The notes beneath the pieces are model-generated. The model saw only the letters and a list, made by a program, of their open reading frames with translations, was not told the origin of the DNA and did no database searches. From Acinetobacter sp. YWS30-1 (GTDB lineage Bacteria > Pseudomonadota > Gammaproteobacteria > Pseudomonadales > Moraxellaceae): a stretch of 64,000 bases of DNA. This document shows, one piece after another, positions 26,927-36,558 of this stretch. Position numbers and translations under genes: made by a program. The stretch's first letter is position 1. Each line of letters starts with the position of its first letter. The stretch is from positions 868,001 to 932,000 of the forward strand of contig NZ_CP114606.1 in NCBI RefSeq assembly GCF_033558715.1. The letters run 5' to 3'.

Positions 26927-29202
26927 CTATGCATATTGTTCAATTTTGTTTTTAATTTCATCAATATAACTTCTACTAGTATTGCTTCTTAATTCATTCT
27001 CTATTAAGAGTTTGGCAGAATCTACCTTATTTTGTAAGGCAAGCAATATAGCTTTATATTTCACATAAGATCTATTAGATTGATTTAATTCGTGTTTTTC
27101 GTAGTGTTTCTCTAGCATGTTAACTGCAATTTGTAATTGATGGACATTTCTATCTTGTACCGCTATATCGGCTAAAGAAAGTTTTGGATAACTAACATTC
27201 GGGAATTTATGAATTGCATTACCTAATATTCTATAAGCCTCTTGGAATTGTCCCTTTTTGGCTAAAAGTTGAGCTTTTGCTGAAAAGCTCATTTCAATAG
27301 CTTTATCGGTATTTATACTTTCTAAATTATCTATTACCTCTTGAATAAGTGGAATATTTATCTCAGACTTATTGCCGTGAAGTAAACATTTAAGGTAATT
27401 AATCGCATTTATAGGATTATTTGGATAAGTTTCATAAAGATTTTTGGCTAAATCTATTGCTTTATCATGTTGATCTTTTTGAATATATAACAATACTAAT
27501 TCACTTATGACCCTGAAATCTTTTGGTCTCTTAGTTAATACATATTCATAATCTTTTATAGCTTGATCTGGATTACCCATTAAACGATGATAAAAACCAC
27601 ATAAGAAACTATTATCAGGTTGTGGAACTAATCTTACAGTCTCAAAAAATTTAGAATCTTTAAGACGTGCTAAAGACTGACATTTATAAAAATAAATTTT
27701 ATTAATAATACTGTCTTCAATAAACTCAGTATTCTCTAAAACTCTATCAGCAAGTTTTATACATTCTTTAAAATTATTAATACCTTTTTTATTGTAGAGT
27801 TCAATTATTGTTTTTAAGAAGTATGATGGGATAAGTAACCTATGTGGTACAGTTTTTCCTTCTTTAAGCGCTGTTCGTATAGAAAAATTAATATCTGATA
27901 AGTCTTTATCATTTAAATCTATATCTAGTAAGAATTTATCTACGTGAATATTTAATATTTTGTCAAACTTGGTATTTGTTCCAAAATTGTTTCTTAAAAT
28001 ATATTCTTTAATAACATTATTTACCCGAATATAATCACTATTATTTCCTATTTTTTCACAAATAGATTTTGATAATAGTATAGTTAATTTTGGGTAATAT
28101 AATTCAATATCTACTAATTCAAATAGAAGTTTATAACTTATAAAATCAAATTTAGATAATAGATATAATAGATCTAGTAGATCTTTTTCATCTTTAAAAC
28201 TTTCTAGAATAATTTTTGCTTTTTCTGAAGCATATTGTTGAATTAAGTGAGTTTGCCGTTTTGCTTCAAATAGTCCTTCAATATTTATTAAATCAACTGC
28301 AAATTTTACTTGATCAGGATAACCTGTTAATATGGATGAAAACAATATTAAATCTTCTTGCTCAAGTTCAAGACCTAAAAAGTTACTATATCTTTTTAAG
28401 AAACCATTTCGTTCAGGTTTTGTTAATTCAAAAAGTTCTTGTTGAAAATAATGCTCTTCATTATAAATTCTAGTTGGCTTATGTATACATGCAATAACTA
28501 AAGATAAATAATTATCAGATTTTAGTTGATCTAAAATTTTTGAAAACCAATCAGCTAGATTTCCATTTCCCTGAACTAATACCCCATTATCTTCAATTAA
28601 AAGCCTTTCTTTTTGAGGTTTTAGATTTTTTAAAATTTTTACAGCAATTTCAATTTTATTATCAATCGATTTTGTTATTAAATTTTCTTCGAGAGTGTGG
28701 TCTGTAAATCCCAGATCAATTAATTTTAATATAAAGTCTTCAATACCACTATTGCTTTCTAATGATATAGTTAAGAAATTATAATAGTCTCTAATAAGAT
28801 TAGCCTTAGTTAAAGAGTGTTTAATAAAGGTTTTACGGCCAATTGATGGTAAACCTGTCACAAAAAGAGTAGAAACAGTTTTTTTTGCAAAATCATCTAA
28901 TCTCATTTCGATATTAGCAATTTTATCATTTCTTCCAACAAAAAAATTATGTTTAGATTTTAAACTTGGATGAGTTTCCCAAGCTAATACCGTAAGACGT
29001 TGATTAATTTTTCTAGCAGCTGTTTTAGGTGCAACAATATGTTGTATATTTTTTGTTTCTTTCATCCATTGGGGTATACGTACATCTTCATAAGAAATGT
29101 TTTTATCAATAATTATAGGAAAAATACGTGATAGGGCGCCTTGATCATATAAATTTTTTGCTAAATTGATTTCTTTTTGAACCCAATCTGAGTTAAGTGA
29201 AC
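26927..29202 (-). pseudogene. TIR-STAND-TPR defence-type protein, 5' end lost at an insertion sequence
   Basis: The surviving frame (about 758 host residues) begins inside a TIR domain (SLNSDWVQKEINLAKNLY, then RIFPIIIDK), so the first half of that domain is gone, although the likely catalytic Glu in DWVQKE remains. A STAND NTPase follows: entry motif FFVGRNDKI, Walker A variant GLPSIGRKT (121-129), Walker B RLLIEDN (204-210). TPR-like repeats fill about residues 530-760 (GNPDQAIKDYEYVLTKRPKD and later units). The architecture is that of NLR-like anti-phage proteins, in which sensing through repeats triggers TIR NAD-depleting activity. Codon use is much more AT-rich than dhaK or metH, a sign of horizontal origin. 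The frame now opens at a GTG inside the IS end. Confidence 0.85.
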
Positions 29203-30241
29203 GGCTTTGTTGCACAAACCTATCTGTAAAGGCTTTTTCAGCGATATAATTTTCAAATGAAGAAGCCTACACACAAAATCTACCGCACAACCAATTGGCC
29301 CGCATATAACCGAGCACTCATGAGTCGCGGAAATATTGCCATTTGGTTTGATCCTGCTACGCAATGGTATGCTCCATCAAAAGGCAAACAAGGGCGAAAT
29401 CAAACCTACTCCGACGCAGCTATCCAATGCTGCTTAATGATTAAATCTCTATTCCGTTTGTCTTTACGTATGGTCACTGGCTTTGTGCAAAGTCTGATTA
29501 AACTTTGCGGATTAAATTGGACCGCACCAGATTACAGTACGCTTTGTAGAAGACAAAAGCATATTGATATTGCAATCAGCTACCAAAAAAGTAGCGATGG
29601 GCTGCATCTACTCGTAGACTCTACAGGCATGAAGTTTCTAGGTGAGGGCGAATGGAAACGCAAGAAACATGGAGCTGAATATCGTCGCCAATGGCGTAAA
29701 CTACATATTGGTATAGATGCCAAAACCCTACAAATACGCGCTATTCAGCTCACAACCAATAATGTCAGTGATTCACAGGTGCTTGGTGATTTACTTAATC
29801 AGATTCCACAAGATGAGCAGATTGACTCTGTTTATACCGATGGAGCTTATGACACCAAGCAATGCCGTCAGGTCATTGCAGATCGGCAAGCGCATGCGGT
29901 GATTCCACCTAGAAAAAATGCGAAACCATGGAAAGATACAAAGAGTAGCTCGCTAGAGCGAAATGAATTACTTCGAACAGTTAAACATTTAGGCAGGACA
30001 TTATGGAAAAAATGGTCAGGCTATCATCGCCGCAGTTTGGTGGAAACCAAGATGCATTGCATCAAATTATTAGGCGATAAATTAATGGCAAGAAGCTTTC
30101 CTAGTCAGGTGAATGAGATCCATGCACGTGTAGCAGTCCTTAACAGATTTACGGAATTAGGTCGCCCACTTACCCAAGTTACGCCTTAAATTTGGATCAA
30201 TTAGGGGCGCTTTGCATTTCAAATCTTTGTGCAACAAAGCC
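29203..30241 (+). mobile_element. IS5-family (IS903 group, IS17-like) insertion sequence
   Basis: The 1039-bp element is bounded by inverted repeats GGCTTTGTTGCACAAA (left, 29203) and its complement (ending 30241). It holds one transposase gene. The termini and length fit the IS903 group, which normally makes 9-bp target duplications. Here the flanks differ (TAAGTGAAC on the left, TTTTGATAC on the right), so the element is not a simple insertion. Confidence 0.93.
29257..30189 (+). CDS. IS5-family transposase (IS17-like)
   Basis: This is a DDE transposase of 310 residues. LLVDSTGMKF and VYTDGAYD carry the two catalytic aspartates, and RRSLVETKMH carries the glutamate with the Y/R signature of the family. 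An N-terminal DUF4096-like/HTH part precedes them (SDAAIQCCLMIKSLFRLSLR). The frame is intact and fills nearly all of the element, so it should be functional. Confidence 0.95.
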   Translation: MKKPTHKIYRTTNWPAYNRALMSRGNIAIWFDPATQWYAPSKGKQGRNQTYSDAAIQCCLMIKSLFRLSLRMVTGFVQSLIKLCGLNWTAPDYSTLCRRQKHIDIAISYQKSSDGLHLLVDSTGMKFLGEGEWKRKKHGAEYRRQWRKLHIGIDAKTLQIRAIQLTTNNVSDSQVLGDLLNQIPQDEQIDSVYTDGAYDTKQCRQVIADRQAHAVIPPRKNAKPWKDTKSSSLERNELLRTVKHLGRTLWKKWSGYHRRSLVETKMHCIKLLGDKLMARSFPSQVNEIHARVAVLNRFTELGRPLTQVTP

Positions 30242-30252
30242 TTTTGATACAA

Positions 30253-30280
30253 AAAAAAACCTCTAGTAAGAGGTTTTTTT
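30253..30280 (-). terminator. Terminator of metH
   Basis: AAAAAAACCTCT and AGAGGTTTTTTT pair around a 4-base loop, with long A and T runs on either side. It lies 40 bases past the metH stop and 11 bases from the IS end, so the IS-linked rearrangement stopped just short of it. Confidence 0.88.
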
Positions 30281-30320
30281 AGAGAGTTAAAATTGAGTCA
30301 TCTAAATTTTATATAAAGTA

Positions 30321-33300
30321 TTACACCACTGAATCATCCAAATTCGGCGCTAACCAGCGTTTCGCTTCATCCAGTGTCCAACCTTTACGTTTCGCATAAT
30401 CTTCCAACTGATCGCCAGAGATTTTGCCCACGTTAAAGTATTCAGTTTCAGGGTTTGCATAATAGAAACCGCTGACTGATGAAGGTGGCCACATCGCAAA
30501 GCTAGAAGTCAGGTAAGTCCCCATCTTCTCAGTAGTACCTAACCAGTCGAACAATGGTGCTTTTTCAGAATGTTCAGGACAAGCAGGGTAGCCCGGTGCA
30601 GGACGGATGCCGATATACTTCTCTTTGATCAATTCATCATTGTCCAGAGTTTCGTCAGCCTGATAGCCCCAGAACTCCTTACGGATCCGCTGGTGCAGAT
30701 GCTCTGCAAAGGCTTCCGCAAAACGGTCACCCAAGGCTTGAACCATAATCGCATTATAGTCATCACCTTTGGCTTTATATTCCTGAGACAATTCTTCCGC
30801 ACCGAAGATCGAAACGGTAAAGCCACCCAGATAATCCTGAGCCACATCTTTAGGCGCAATAAAGTCAGCCAATGAGTAGTTAGCCTTACCGGTTACTTTG
30901 TCAGATTGCTGACGCAAGTGTTCGAAAGTATGCGTTATATTGCCAGCTTCATCAGTCACCGCAACAGTATCTGCCGCCACACGATTCGCAGGGTAGATAC
31001 TGAAAGTTGCACGCGCATCGAAACGTTTATTTTCAATGATGTCTTTCAACATCGCCTGTGCTTGTGCATACAGGTCACGTGCGGCTTCACCCACGACTTC
31101 ATCTTCAAGGATTTTCGGGAATTTGCCCGCAAGACTCCAAGAAATAAAGAACGGTGTCCAGTCAAAGTATTCCACCAAGGTTTCTAAAGGATAGTTGGTG
31201 AAAGTTTGTGAACCGATGAAGTTTGGTTTAAATGGTGCATTCTTATCGAAGTCGATTTTAAAACCATTTTCAACCGATTCAGCATAAGACAGTTTCGCTG
31301 CTTTCGGCTGCTTGTTGGCAAGACGGATACGAATTTTTTCATAATCCGCTGCATAGTCTGCTGCCAGTTTTGGCTTCATTTCGGCAGAAAGCAATTGAGT
31401 CGCCACACCTACAGCACGAGAAGCATCAGCCGTGTAGTACACGCCATCATTCTGATATTGCGGAGCAATCTTCACTGCAGTATGCGCTTTAGAAGTCGTT
31501 GCGCCACCAATCATCAATGGAATGTTAAAACCTTTACGCTGCATTTCTTTAGCAACGAAGACCATTTCATCTAGAGAAGGGGTGATCAGACCAGACAAAC
31601 CGATGATGTCAACTTTCTCATCAATCGCAGTTTGCAGAATCTTTTCACATGGCACCATCACACCAAGATCAACCACGTCATAACCGTTACAGCCCAGTAC
31701 CACGCCTACGATATTCTTACCGATGTCATGTACGTCGCCTTTTACGGTCGCCATCAGAATTTTACCTTTGGCTTCACCTTGGGTTTTTTCCGCTTCGATG
31801 TACGGGTTCAGCCATGCCACAGCTTGTTTCATGACACGTGCAGATTTCACCACCTGTGGCAGGAACATTTTACCAGCACCGAACAAGTCACCAACGACGT
31901 TCATACCCGCCATCAATGGGCCTTCGATTACATCGAGTGGACGAACTGCTTTCAGGCGAGCTTCTTCAGTATCCTGATCGATGTAGGTAGTGATACCTTT
32001 GACCAGCGCATATTCAAGACGCTTTTCAACGGGTTCATTACGCCATTCAAGGTTTTCTTCCGCTTTTTGAGCGCCACCTTGACCACGGTATTTTTCAGCA
32101 ATTTCAAGCAGTTTTTCAGTGGCTTCATTGCCGCTTTCACCCTGGTTACGATTCAGGATCACATCTTCAACTGCATCTTTCAGGTCTTTGTCGATGTCAT
32201 CGTAAATCGCCAACTGACCGGCATTTACGATACCCATAGTCAGACCTTGCTGGATACCGTAGTACAGGAATACTGCATGGATCGCTTCACGTACCGGCTC
32301 ATTACCACGGAATGAGAAAGATACATTCGAGATACCACCAGAGATCATCGCATTTGGCAGGTTCTGTTTAATCCAGCCAGTGGCTTCGATGAAATCTACA
32401 GCATAATTGTTGTGTTCTTCGATACCGGTTGCAACAGCGAATACGTTCGGGTCAAAGATAATGTCTTCAGACGGGAAGCCAACTTCATTCACCAGCACGT
32501 CATAAGAACGCTTACAGATTTGTTTTTTACGTTCAGCTGTATCTGCCTGACCATTCTCATCGAATGCCATCACAATCACCGCTGCACCGTACTGACGGCA
32601 GAGGCGGGCACGTTCTACAAACTCGTCATAACCTTCTTTCAGGGAAATCGAGTTAACAACCGCTTTACCTTGCACGCATTTCAGACCAGCTTCAATGATT
32701 TCCCATTTTGATGAGTCAATCATGATTGGCACACGAGAAATATCAGGTTCAGATGCCACCAGATTCAGGAAGTGCACCATCGCACCTTCTGAATCGAGCA
32801 TGCCTTCATCCATGTTGATGTCGATGATCTGTGCACCGGCTTCAACCTGTTGACGGGCAACATCTAGTGCTTCAGCGAAGTTTTCTTCTTTGATCAGACG
32901 CAGGAATTTTTTCGAACCGGTCACGTTGGTACGTTCACCGACGTTCACGAACAATGAATCTTTGGTGATGTTAAATGGCTCTAAACCACTTAAACGACAT
33001 GCTGGTTCAATTTCAGGGACCTGACGCGGAGCAATACCCTCAACTGCTTGAGCAATCGCGCGGATGTGATCGGGAGTGGTACCACAACAACCACCGGTGA
33101 TGTTGATTAGACCACTTTCAGCAAATTCTTTAATGAAGGCTGCAGTTTCTTCCGGCGTTTCATCATAACCACCGAAGGCATTTGGCAAGCCGGCATTAGG
33201 GTGGGCAGATACAAAAGTATCTGCCACATCAGATACGGTTTTTACGTGTGGACGCATGGCATCTGCACCAAGGGCACAGTTGAAACCAATTGAGATTGGT

Positions 33301-34007
33301 TCTGCATGACGCATTGAGTTCCAGAACGCTTCCGCAGTTTGACCCGTTAATGTACGGCCAGATGCATCAGTAATCGTACCTGAAATCATGATTGGCAATT
33401 CAGTGCCCAGTTCTTTAAACACTTCCTTCACTGCAAAGATCGCAGCTTTGGCATTTAAAGTATCAAATACGGTTTCGATCAGGATGATATCGACGCCACC
33501 TTCAATCAAGGCCTTGGTTGATTCGATGTAATTCACTTTCAATTCGTCAAAAGTGATATTACGGAAGGCAGGGTCATTTACATTTGGAGAAATCGACGTA
33601 GTACGTGATGTCGGCCCAATCACACCTGCCACAAAACGTGGTTTTTCAGGCGTTGAGTATTTTGCACAGGCTTCTTTGGCAAGACGCGCCGCTTCACGGT
33701 TGATCTCAGGAACCAGATCTTCCATGTGATAGTCAGACATTGAAACACGGGTGCCGTTAAAGGTATTGGTTTCAATAATATCGGCACCGGCTTCAAGATA
33801 TGCTTCATGAATGCCTTGAATAATCTGTGGCTGAGTCAGCACAAGTAAGTCGTTATTGCCTTTAAGGTCGTATGCCCAATCAGCAAAACGCTCACCACGA
33901 TAATCGGCTTCTTCCAATTTATGGCGTTGGATCATGGTACCCATCGCACCATCGATAATTAAAATTCTCTTGGCAAGAAGTTCTTTTAGGGTGGCAAGTG
34001 TGGACAT
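30321..34007 (-). CDS. metH: Cobalamin-dependent methionine synthase
   Basis: This enzyme moves a methyl group from 5-methyltetrahydrofolate to homocysteine through cobalamin. All modules are present in its 1228 residues: the homocysteine domain with zinc cysteines (NCALGA and [10 protein letters not shown], within about 240-320), the pterin domain ([18 protein letters not shown], from about 357), the B12 cap and binding domain with the base-off histidine motif [11 protein letters not shown] (near 760), and the C-terminal S-adenosylmethionine reactivation domain with [10 protein letters not shown] (near 1140). It needs B12 from outside or from synthesis encoded elsewhere. I looked for but did not see a cobalamin riboswitch upstream. 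Confidence 0.97.
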   Translation of the reverse strand: MSTLATLKELLAKRILIIDGAMGTMIQRHKLEEADYRGERFADWAYDLKGNNDLLVLTQPQIIQGIHEAYLEAGADIIETNTFNGTRVSMSDYHMEDLVPEINREAARLAKEACAKYSTPEKPRFVAGVIGPTSRTTSISPNVNDPAFRNITFDELKVNYIESTKALIEGGVDIILIETVFDTLNAKAAIFAVKEVFKELGTELPIMISGTITDASGRTLTGQTAEAFWNSMRHAEPISIGFNCALGADAMRPHVKTVSDVADTFVSAHPNAGLPNAFGGYDETPEETAAFIKEFAESGLINITGGCCGTTPDHIRAIAQAVEGIAPRQVPEIEPACRLSGLEPFNITKDSLFVNVGERTNVTGSKKFLRLIKEENFAEALDVARQQVEAGAQIIDINMDEGMLDSEGAMVHFLNLVASEPDISRVPIMIDSSKWEIIEAGLKCVQGKAVVNSISLKEGYDEFVERARLCRQYGAAVIVMAFDENGQADTAERKKQICKRSYDVLVNEVGFPSEDIIFDPNVFAVATGIEEHNNYAVDFIEATGWIKQNLPNAMISGGISNVSFSFRGNEPVREAIHAVFLYYGIQQGLTMGIVNAGQLAIYDDIDKDLKDAVEDVILNRNQGESGNEATEKLLEIAEKYRGQGGAQKAEENLEWRNEPVEKRLEYALVKGITTYIDQDTEEARLKAVRPLDVIEGPLMAGMNVVGDLFGAGKMFLPQVVKSARVMKQAVAWLNPYIEAEKTQGEAKGKILMATVKGDVHDIGKNIVGVVLGCNGYDVVDLGVMVPCEKILQTAIDEKVDIIGLSGLITPSLDEMVFVAKEMQRKGFNIPLMIGGATTSKAHTAVKIAPQYQNDGVYYTADASRAVGVATQLLSAEMKPKLAADYAADYEKIRIRLANKQPKAAKLSYAESVENGFKIDFDKNAPFKPNFIGSQTFTNYPLETLVEYFDWTPFFISWSLAGKFPKILEDEVVGEAARDLYAQAQAMLKDIIENKRFDARATFSIYPANRVAADTVAVTDEAGNITHTFEHLRQQSDKVTGKANYSLADFIAPKDVAQDYLGGFTVSIFGAEELSQEYKAKGDDYNAIMVQALGDRFAEAFAEHLHQRIRKEFWGYQADETLDNDELIKEKYIGIRPAPGYPACPEHSEKAPLFDWLGTTEKMGTYLTSSFAMWPPSSVSGFYYANPETEYFNVGKISGDQLEDYAKRKGWTLDEAKRWLAPNLDDSVV

Positions 34008-34523
34008 TCAAACTTTCTCAGTAAGCATCAAAAACGGCAATAATCTTAACAGATTAGTGCGCAGTTTTCTGTAGTGCTTATACAGAATGCTGGATATGCT
34101 TGATATGAAAATTTGATAAAGAAACTTAAGTTGGTATAGGAAGCTGAAAACAGATGGAAATCTGGAAATTAAAGTTTCTGATAAAAGGGTACGACTGGAA
34201 AATAAAATGTAAGCAGCTTTCATCAGAGTGTCATATTACAAAGCTAATCTTTAGCCAAATATGGCAGACTCGGAAATATGACAGCCGAGTAGGAACGATC
34301 AGATATATTGCAAAACATGAATAAAGCCGGGTGATTCAAACGTTTTATTTTTAATAAATATTTGATTATATTTGTATATTTTTAAAATTCAGAGCATGTG
34401 GTTACAGGATAAACGGCAACGAGAAAGTCTAAAAAACTGGTTTATATGACAGCACTTTGTCATATAATTGTCACAATTTAACTGAACAATATGGGGATTC
34501 TTGAATCCTCTATTCCTGCTTGC
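34008..34523. other. Divergent intergenic region, metH / pit
   Basis: This region carries the metH promoter area (AT-rich, near 34030-34060 on the minus strand) and, on the right, a Pho box ahead of the phosphate transporter. Otherwise no gene, RNA or repeat is evident. No B12-box-like sequence was found. Confidence 0.6.
34457..34474 (+). promoter_or_regulatory. Pho box (PhoB operator) upstream of pit
   Basis: Two TGTCA direct repeats lie 11 bases apart (TGTCATATAATTGTCA, 34458-34473), exactly the arrangement of the PhoB consensus. A possible -10 hexamer (AACAAT, 34485-34490) follows at the right distance for a PhoB-activated promoter, placing the transcript start near 34497. Confidence 0.75.
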
Positions 34524-36143
34524 ATGAATTCTAATCAAACTCCCTTAGGTTCAGCACAACAGTCGCCTTCTGATAAGCCGGCCAATGTTCATGTGCCCAC
34601 ACCGAAATTTTTTATGCCGGTGTTTCTGACTCTAATTATCTCCACGCTGATCTATATCGGCTTCCAATTGACTTCAGATTTAGCTCATGTCCCACCGATC
34701 GGTCTGTATTCAATGCTTCTTTTAGGCACGGCGTTATTCATTGCGCTAGGCTTCGAATTCGTCAACGGTTTTCACGACACGGCCAATGCGGTTGCGACCG
34801 TGATTTATACCAATGCATTGTCTGCACCGGTTGCAGTCATGTGGGCAGGTTTTTGTAATTTCCTTGGGGTAATGGTGGCCAGTGGTGCTGTTGCATATGG
34901 GATCATTGCATTATTGCCTGTCGAGCTGATTATGAATGTCGGCACAGGTGCCGGTTTCGCTATGGTTTTTGCCATGCTGATTGCCGCGATTCTCTGGAAT
35001 TTGGGTACCTGGTTCCTTGGCATTCCCGCTTCCAGTTCACATACCCTGATCGGTTCGATTCTGGGGGTAGGTATCATGAACTACCTGTTGAATTCAGGTG
35101 GTGGTGCTTCTGGTGTGGATATGGAACAGGTGCTGAAAGTTGGTAAAGCATTGCTGTTTTCACCTTTGATCGGTTTTGCTTTTGCTGGAGTGCTATTCCT
35201 GCTGGTGAAAAAGATCTTCAGAAAGCAACTTGAATTGTTTAAGCCACCTGAAGGCAACAAACCACCACCACCGCTGATTCGTGCCATTCTGATCTTTACC
35301 TGTACTGGTGTAAGCTTCGCGCATGGTTCAAACGATGGTCAAAAAGGTATGGGCCTGATCATGCTGATCCTGATCGGCTGTGTACCTTTGGCATATTCAT
35401 TAAACAAAAATCTGGATGCAGCTCATATCCAGTCTTTTGGCCAGTTGTCTGCGCAAACGGCTGATGCGATTTATCCGCAGCATGAAGATATTCCGAACGA
35501 AAAAGCACGTGCCATCATTACCACATACATTCAAACCAAAGAATTGAATGCTGAGGTTGTTCCTGCACTGGCAAGTCTGACCGATCATTTGGGTGATAAA
35601 GTTGGTAGCTACAGCAACATCAAGGATGTTCCAGAAGCACAAGTTTCAGAATTCCGTAACGACATGTACCTGAGCACCACAGCATTTAAACGTCTGGACA
35701 AAGCAGAAGCTTTACCGGCAATGAGCGAGGCTCAGGAAAAAACCGTTGATGAGTATCGAGACAACTTGGATTCATTCCTGCAATACATTCCGACCTGGGT
35801 GAAAGTGGCAACAGCCTTGGCATTGGGTTTAGGTACCATGGTGGGTTGGAAACGAATTGTCGTAACTGTCGGTGAGCGGATCGGTAAAGAGCACATGACT
35901 TATGGTCAGGGGATGTCTGCCGAACTGGTAGCCATGTCTACGATCGCTGCTGCTGATGGCTTTGGTATGCCGGTTTCTACCACTCATGTCCTGAACTCTG
36001 CAGTTGCAGGTACGATGGTGGCGAATAAGTCCGGCCTGAATTTCAAAATGGTAAAATCGATTCTGTCTGCCTGGGTATTTACACTGCCAGCAACGATCTG
36101 TTTATCAGGTGGTTTGTACTGGATTCTTCTGAAAGTTTTCTAA
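34524..36143 (+). CDS. pit: PiT-family inorganic phosphate transporter
   Basis: This is a metal-phosphate:H+ symporter in the inner membrane. Both family signatures are visible: GFEFVNGFHDTANAVATVIY (about residues 74-93) and its inverted-topology copy AHGSNDGQKGMGLI (near 265), plus SSHTLIGSILG and VSTTHVLNSAVAG. About 10 helices enclose a long soluble loop (about 310-430). An ATG at 34491 would give 550 residues, but it probably lies upstream of the transcript start implied by the Pho box, so I start at 34524 (539 residues). Pho-box control would raise expression in phosphate starvation, unlike constitutive E. coli PitA. Confidence 0.92.
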   Translation: MNSNQTPLGSAQQSPSDKPANVHVPTPKFFMPVFLTLIISTLIYIGFQLTSDLAHVPPIGLYSMLLLGTALFIALGFEFVNGFHDTANAVATVIYTNALSAPVAVMWAGFCNFLGVMVASGAVAYGIIALLPVELIMNVGTGAGFAMVFAMLIAAILWNLGTWFLGIPASSSHTLIGSILGVGIMNYLLNSGGGASGVDMEQVLKVGKALLFSPLIGFAFAGVLFLLVKKIFRKQLELFKPPEGNKPPPPLIRAILIFTCTGVSFAHGSNDGQKGMGLIMLILIGCVPLAYSLNKNLDAAHIQSFGQLSAQTADAIYPQHEDIPNEKARAIITTYIQTKELNAEVVPALASLTDHLGDKVGSYSNIKDVPEAQVSEFRNDMYLSTTAFKRLDKAEALPAMSEAQEKTVDEYRDNLDSFLQYIPTWVKVATALALGLGTMVGWKRIVVTVGERIGKEHMTYGQGMSAELVAMSTIAAADGFGMPVSTTHVLNSAVAGTMVANKSGLNFKMVKSILSAWVFTLPATICLSGGLYWILLKVF

Positions 36144-36156
36144 GAAGATTCGATGT

Positions 36157-36185
36157 AAAAAACGCTGCTTAGGCAGCGTTTTTTT
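36157..36185 (+). terminator. Terminator of pit
   Basis: A perfect 12-bp stem AAAAAACGCTGC / GCAGCGTTTTTT with loop TTAG lies 13 bases after the pit stop. Confidence 0.92.
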
Positions 36186-36280
36186 ATGGGTGCTAGAAAA
36201 GTTTTAGCCTTAAGAAATAGCGATTTTCTTTCTGGAAATAAGAGACTTTTTATTATCTCATGGCTTTTAGAAATATAAGG

Positions 36281-36335
36281 GATGCTCCCTCTCCCTATGG
36301 GATGAGTAGCATTGCTGCGCAAGGGGGTGAGGGTA
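36281..36335. repeat. CCCTCTCC / GGTGAGGG repeat without a nuclease gene
   Basis: CTCCCTCTCCCTATGGG is followed by the core GATGAGTAGCATTGCTGCGC, then AAGGGGGTGAGGGT. The outer strings match those around the first DUF559 gene and the core matches that beside the second one. No coding frame accompanies it. Together with the next two repeat features it fills the 415-base gap 36144-36558, in which I see no gene. Confidence 0.75.
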
Positions 36336-36426
36336 ATCAGAAGGCTAAAAGTACTTTAATAGAAGGATTAATAGCTAATTTCAACTAAATGTAAAAAATG
36401 AGTATTTCTTAGCCTTACTTTTGAAA

Positions 36427-36449
36427 GATGAGAAGTGCACTTCGCAAGG
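36427..36449. repeat. Isolated core of the DUF559-associated repeat
   Basis: GATGAGAAGTGCACTTCGCA followed by AGG matches the cores at 24935-24958 and 36301-36323, including the internal GAAGTGCACTTC palindrome. The flanking G/C runs are missing, so this is a partial or degraded copy. Confidence 0.6.
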
Positions 36450-36464
36450 TAACAAAAATCTTTT

Positions 36465-36519
36465 GTTAGGCTGATGATATGTCCCTATATCACAGCCTAA
36501 CGGCGACATGCATGTCGCC
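36465..36519. repeat. Tandem hairpins with an 18-bp perfect palindrome
   Basis: First hairpin: GTTAGGCTG and CAGCCTAAC pair, extended by TGATAT/ATATCA inside, giving 15 pairs with one bulged base and a GTCCCT loop (36465-36501). One base-step later comes the perfect palindrome GGCGACATGCATGTCGCC (36502-36519). There is no T run, so it is not a normal terminator. It is probably an intergenic repeat unit or a protein-binding site; no second copy was noticed in the window. Confidence 0.7.
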
Positions 36520-36558
36520 TGACCAATAAAATTGATTTCGTCTTTATTTCAGAAAAAA

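Noticed and set aside
34008..34223. Small minus-strand open frame in the metH leader (71 codons)
   Set aside because: Composition is not protein-like, and it lies in the leader directly abutting metH with no ribosome site of note.
34008..34456. Cobalamin riboswitch in the metH leader
   Set aside because: I looked on the minus strand for a B12-box-like sequence and the expected helical arrangement and found neither.
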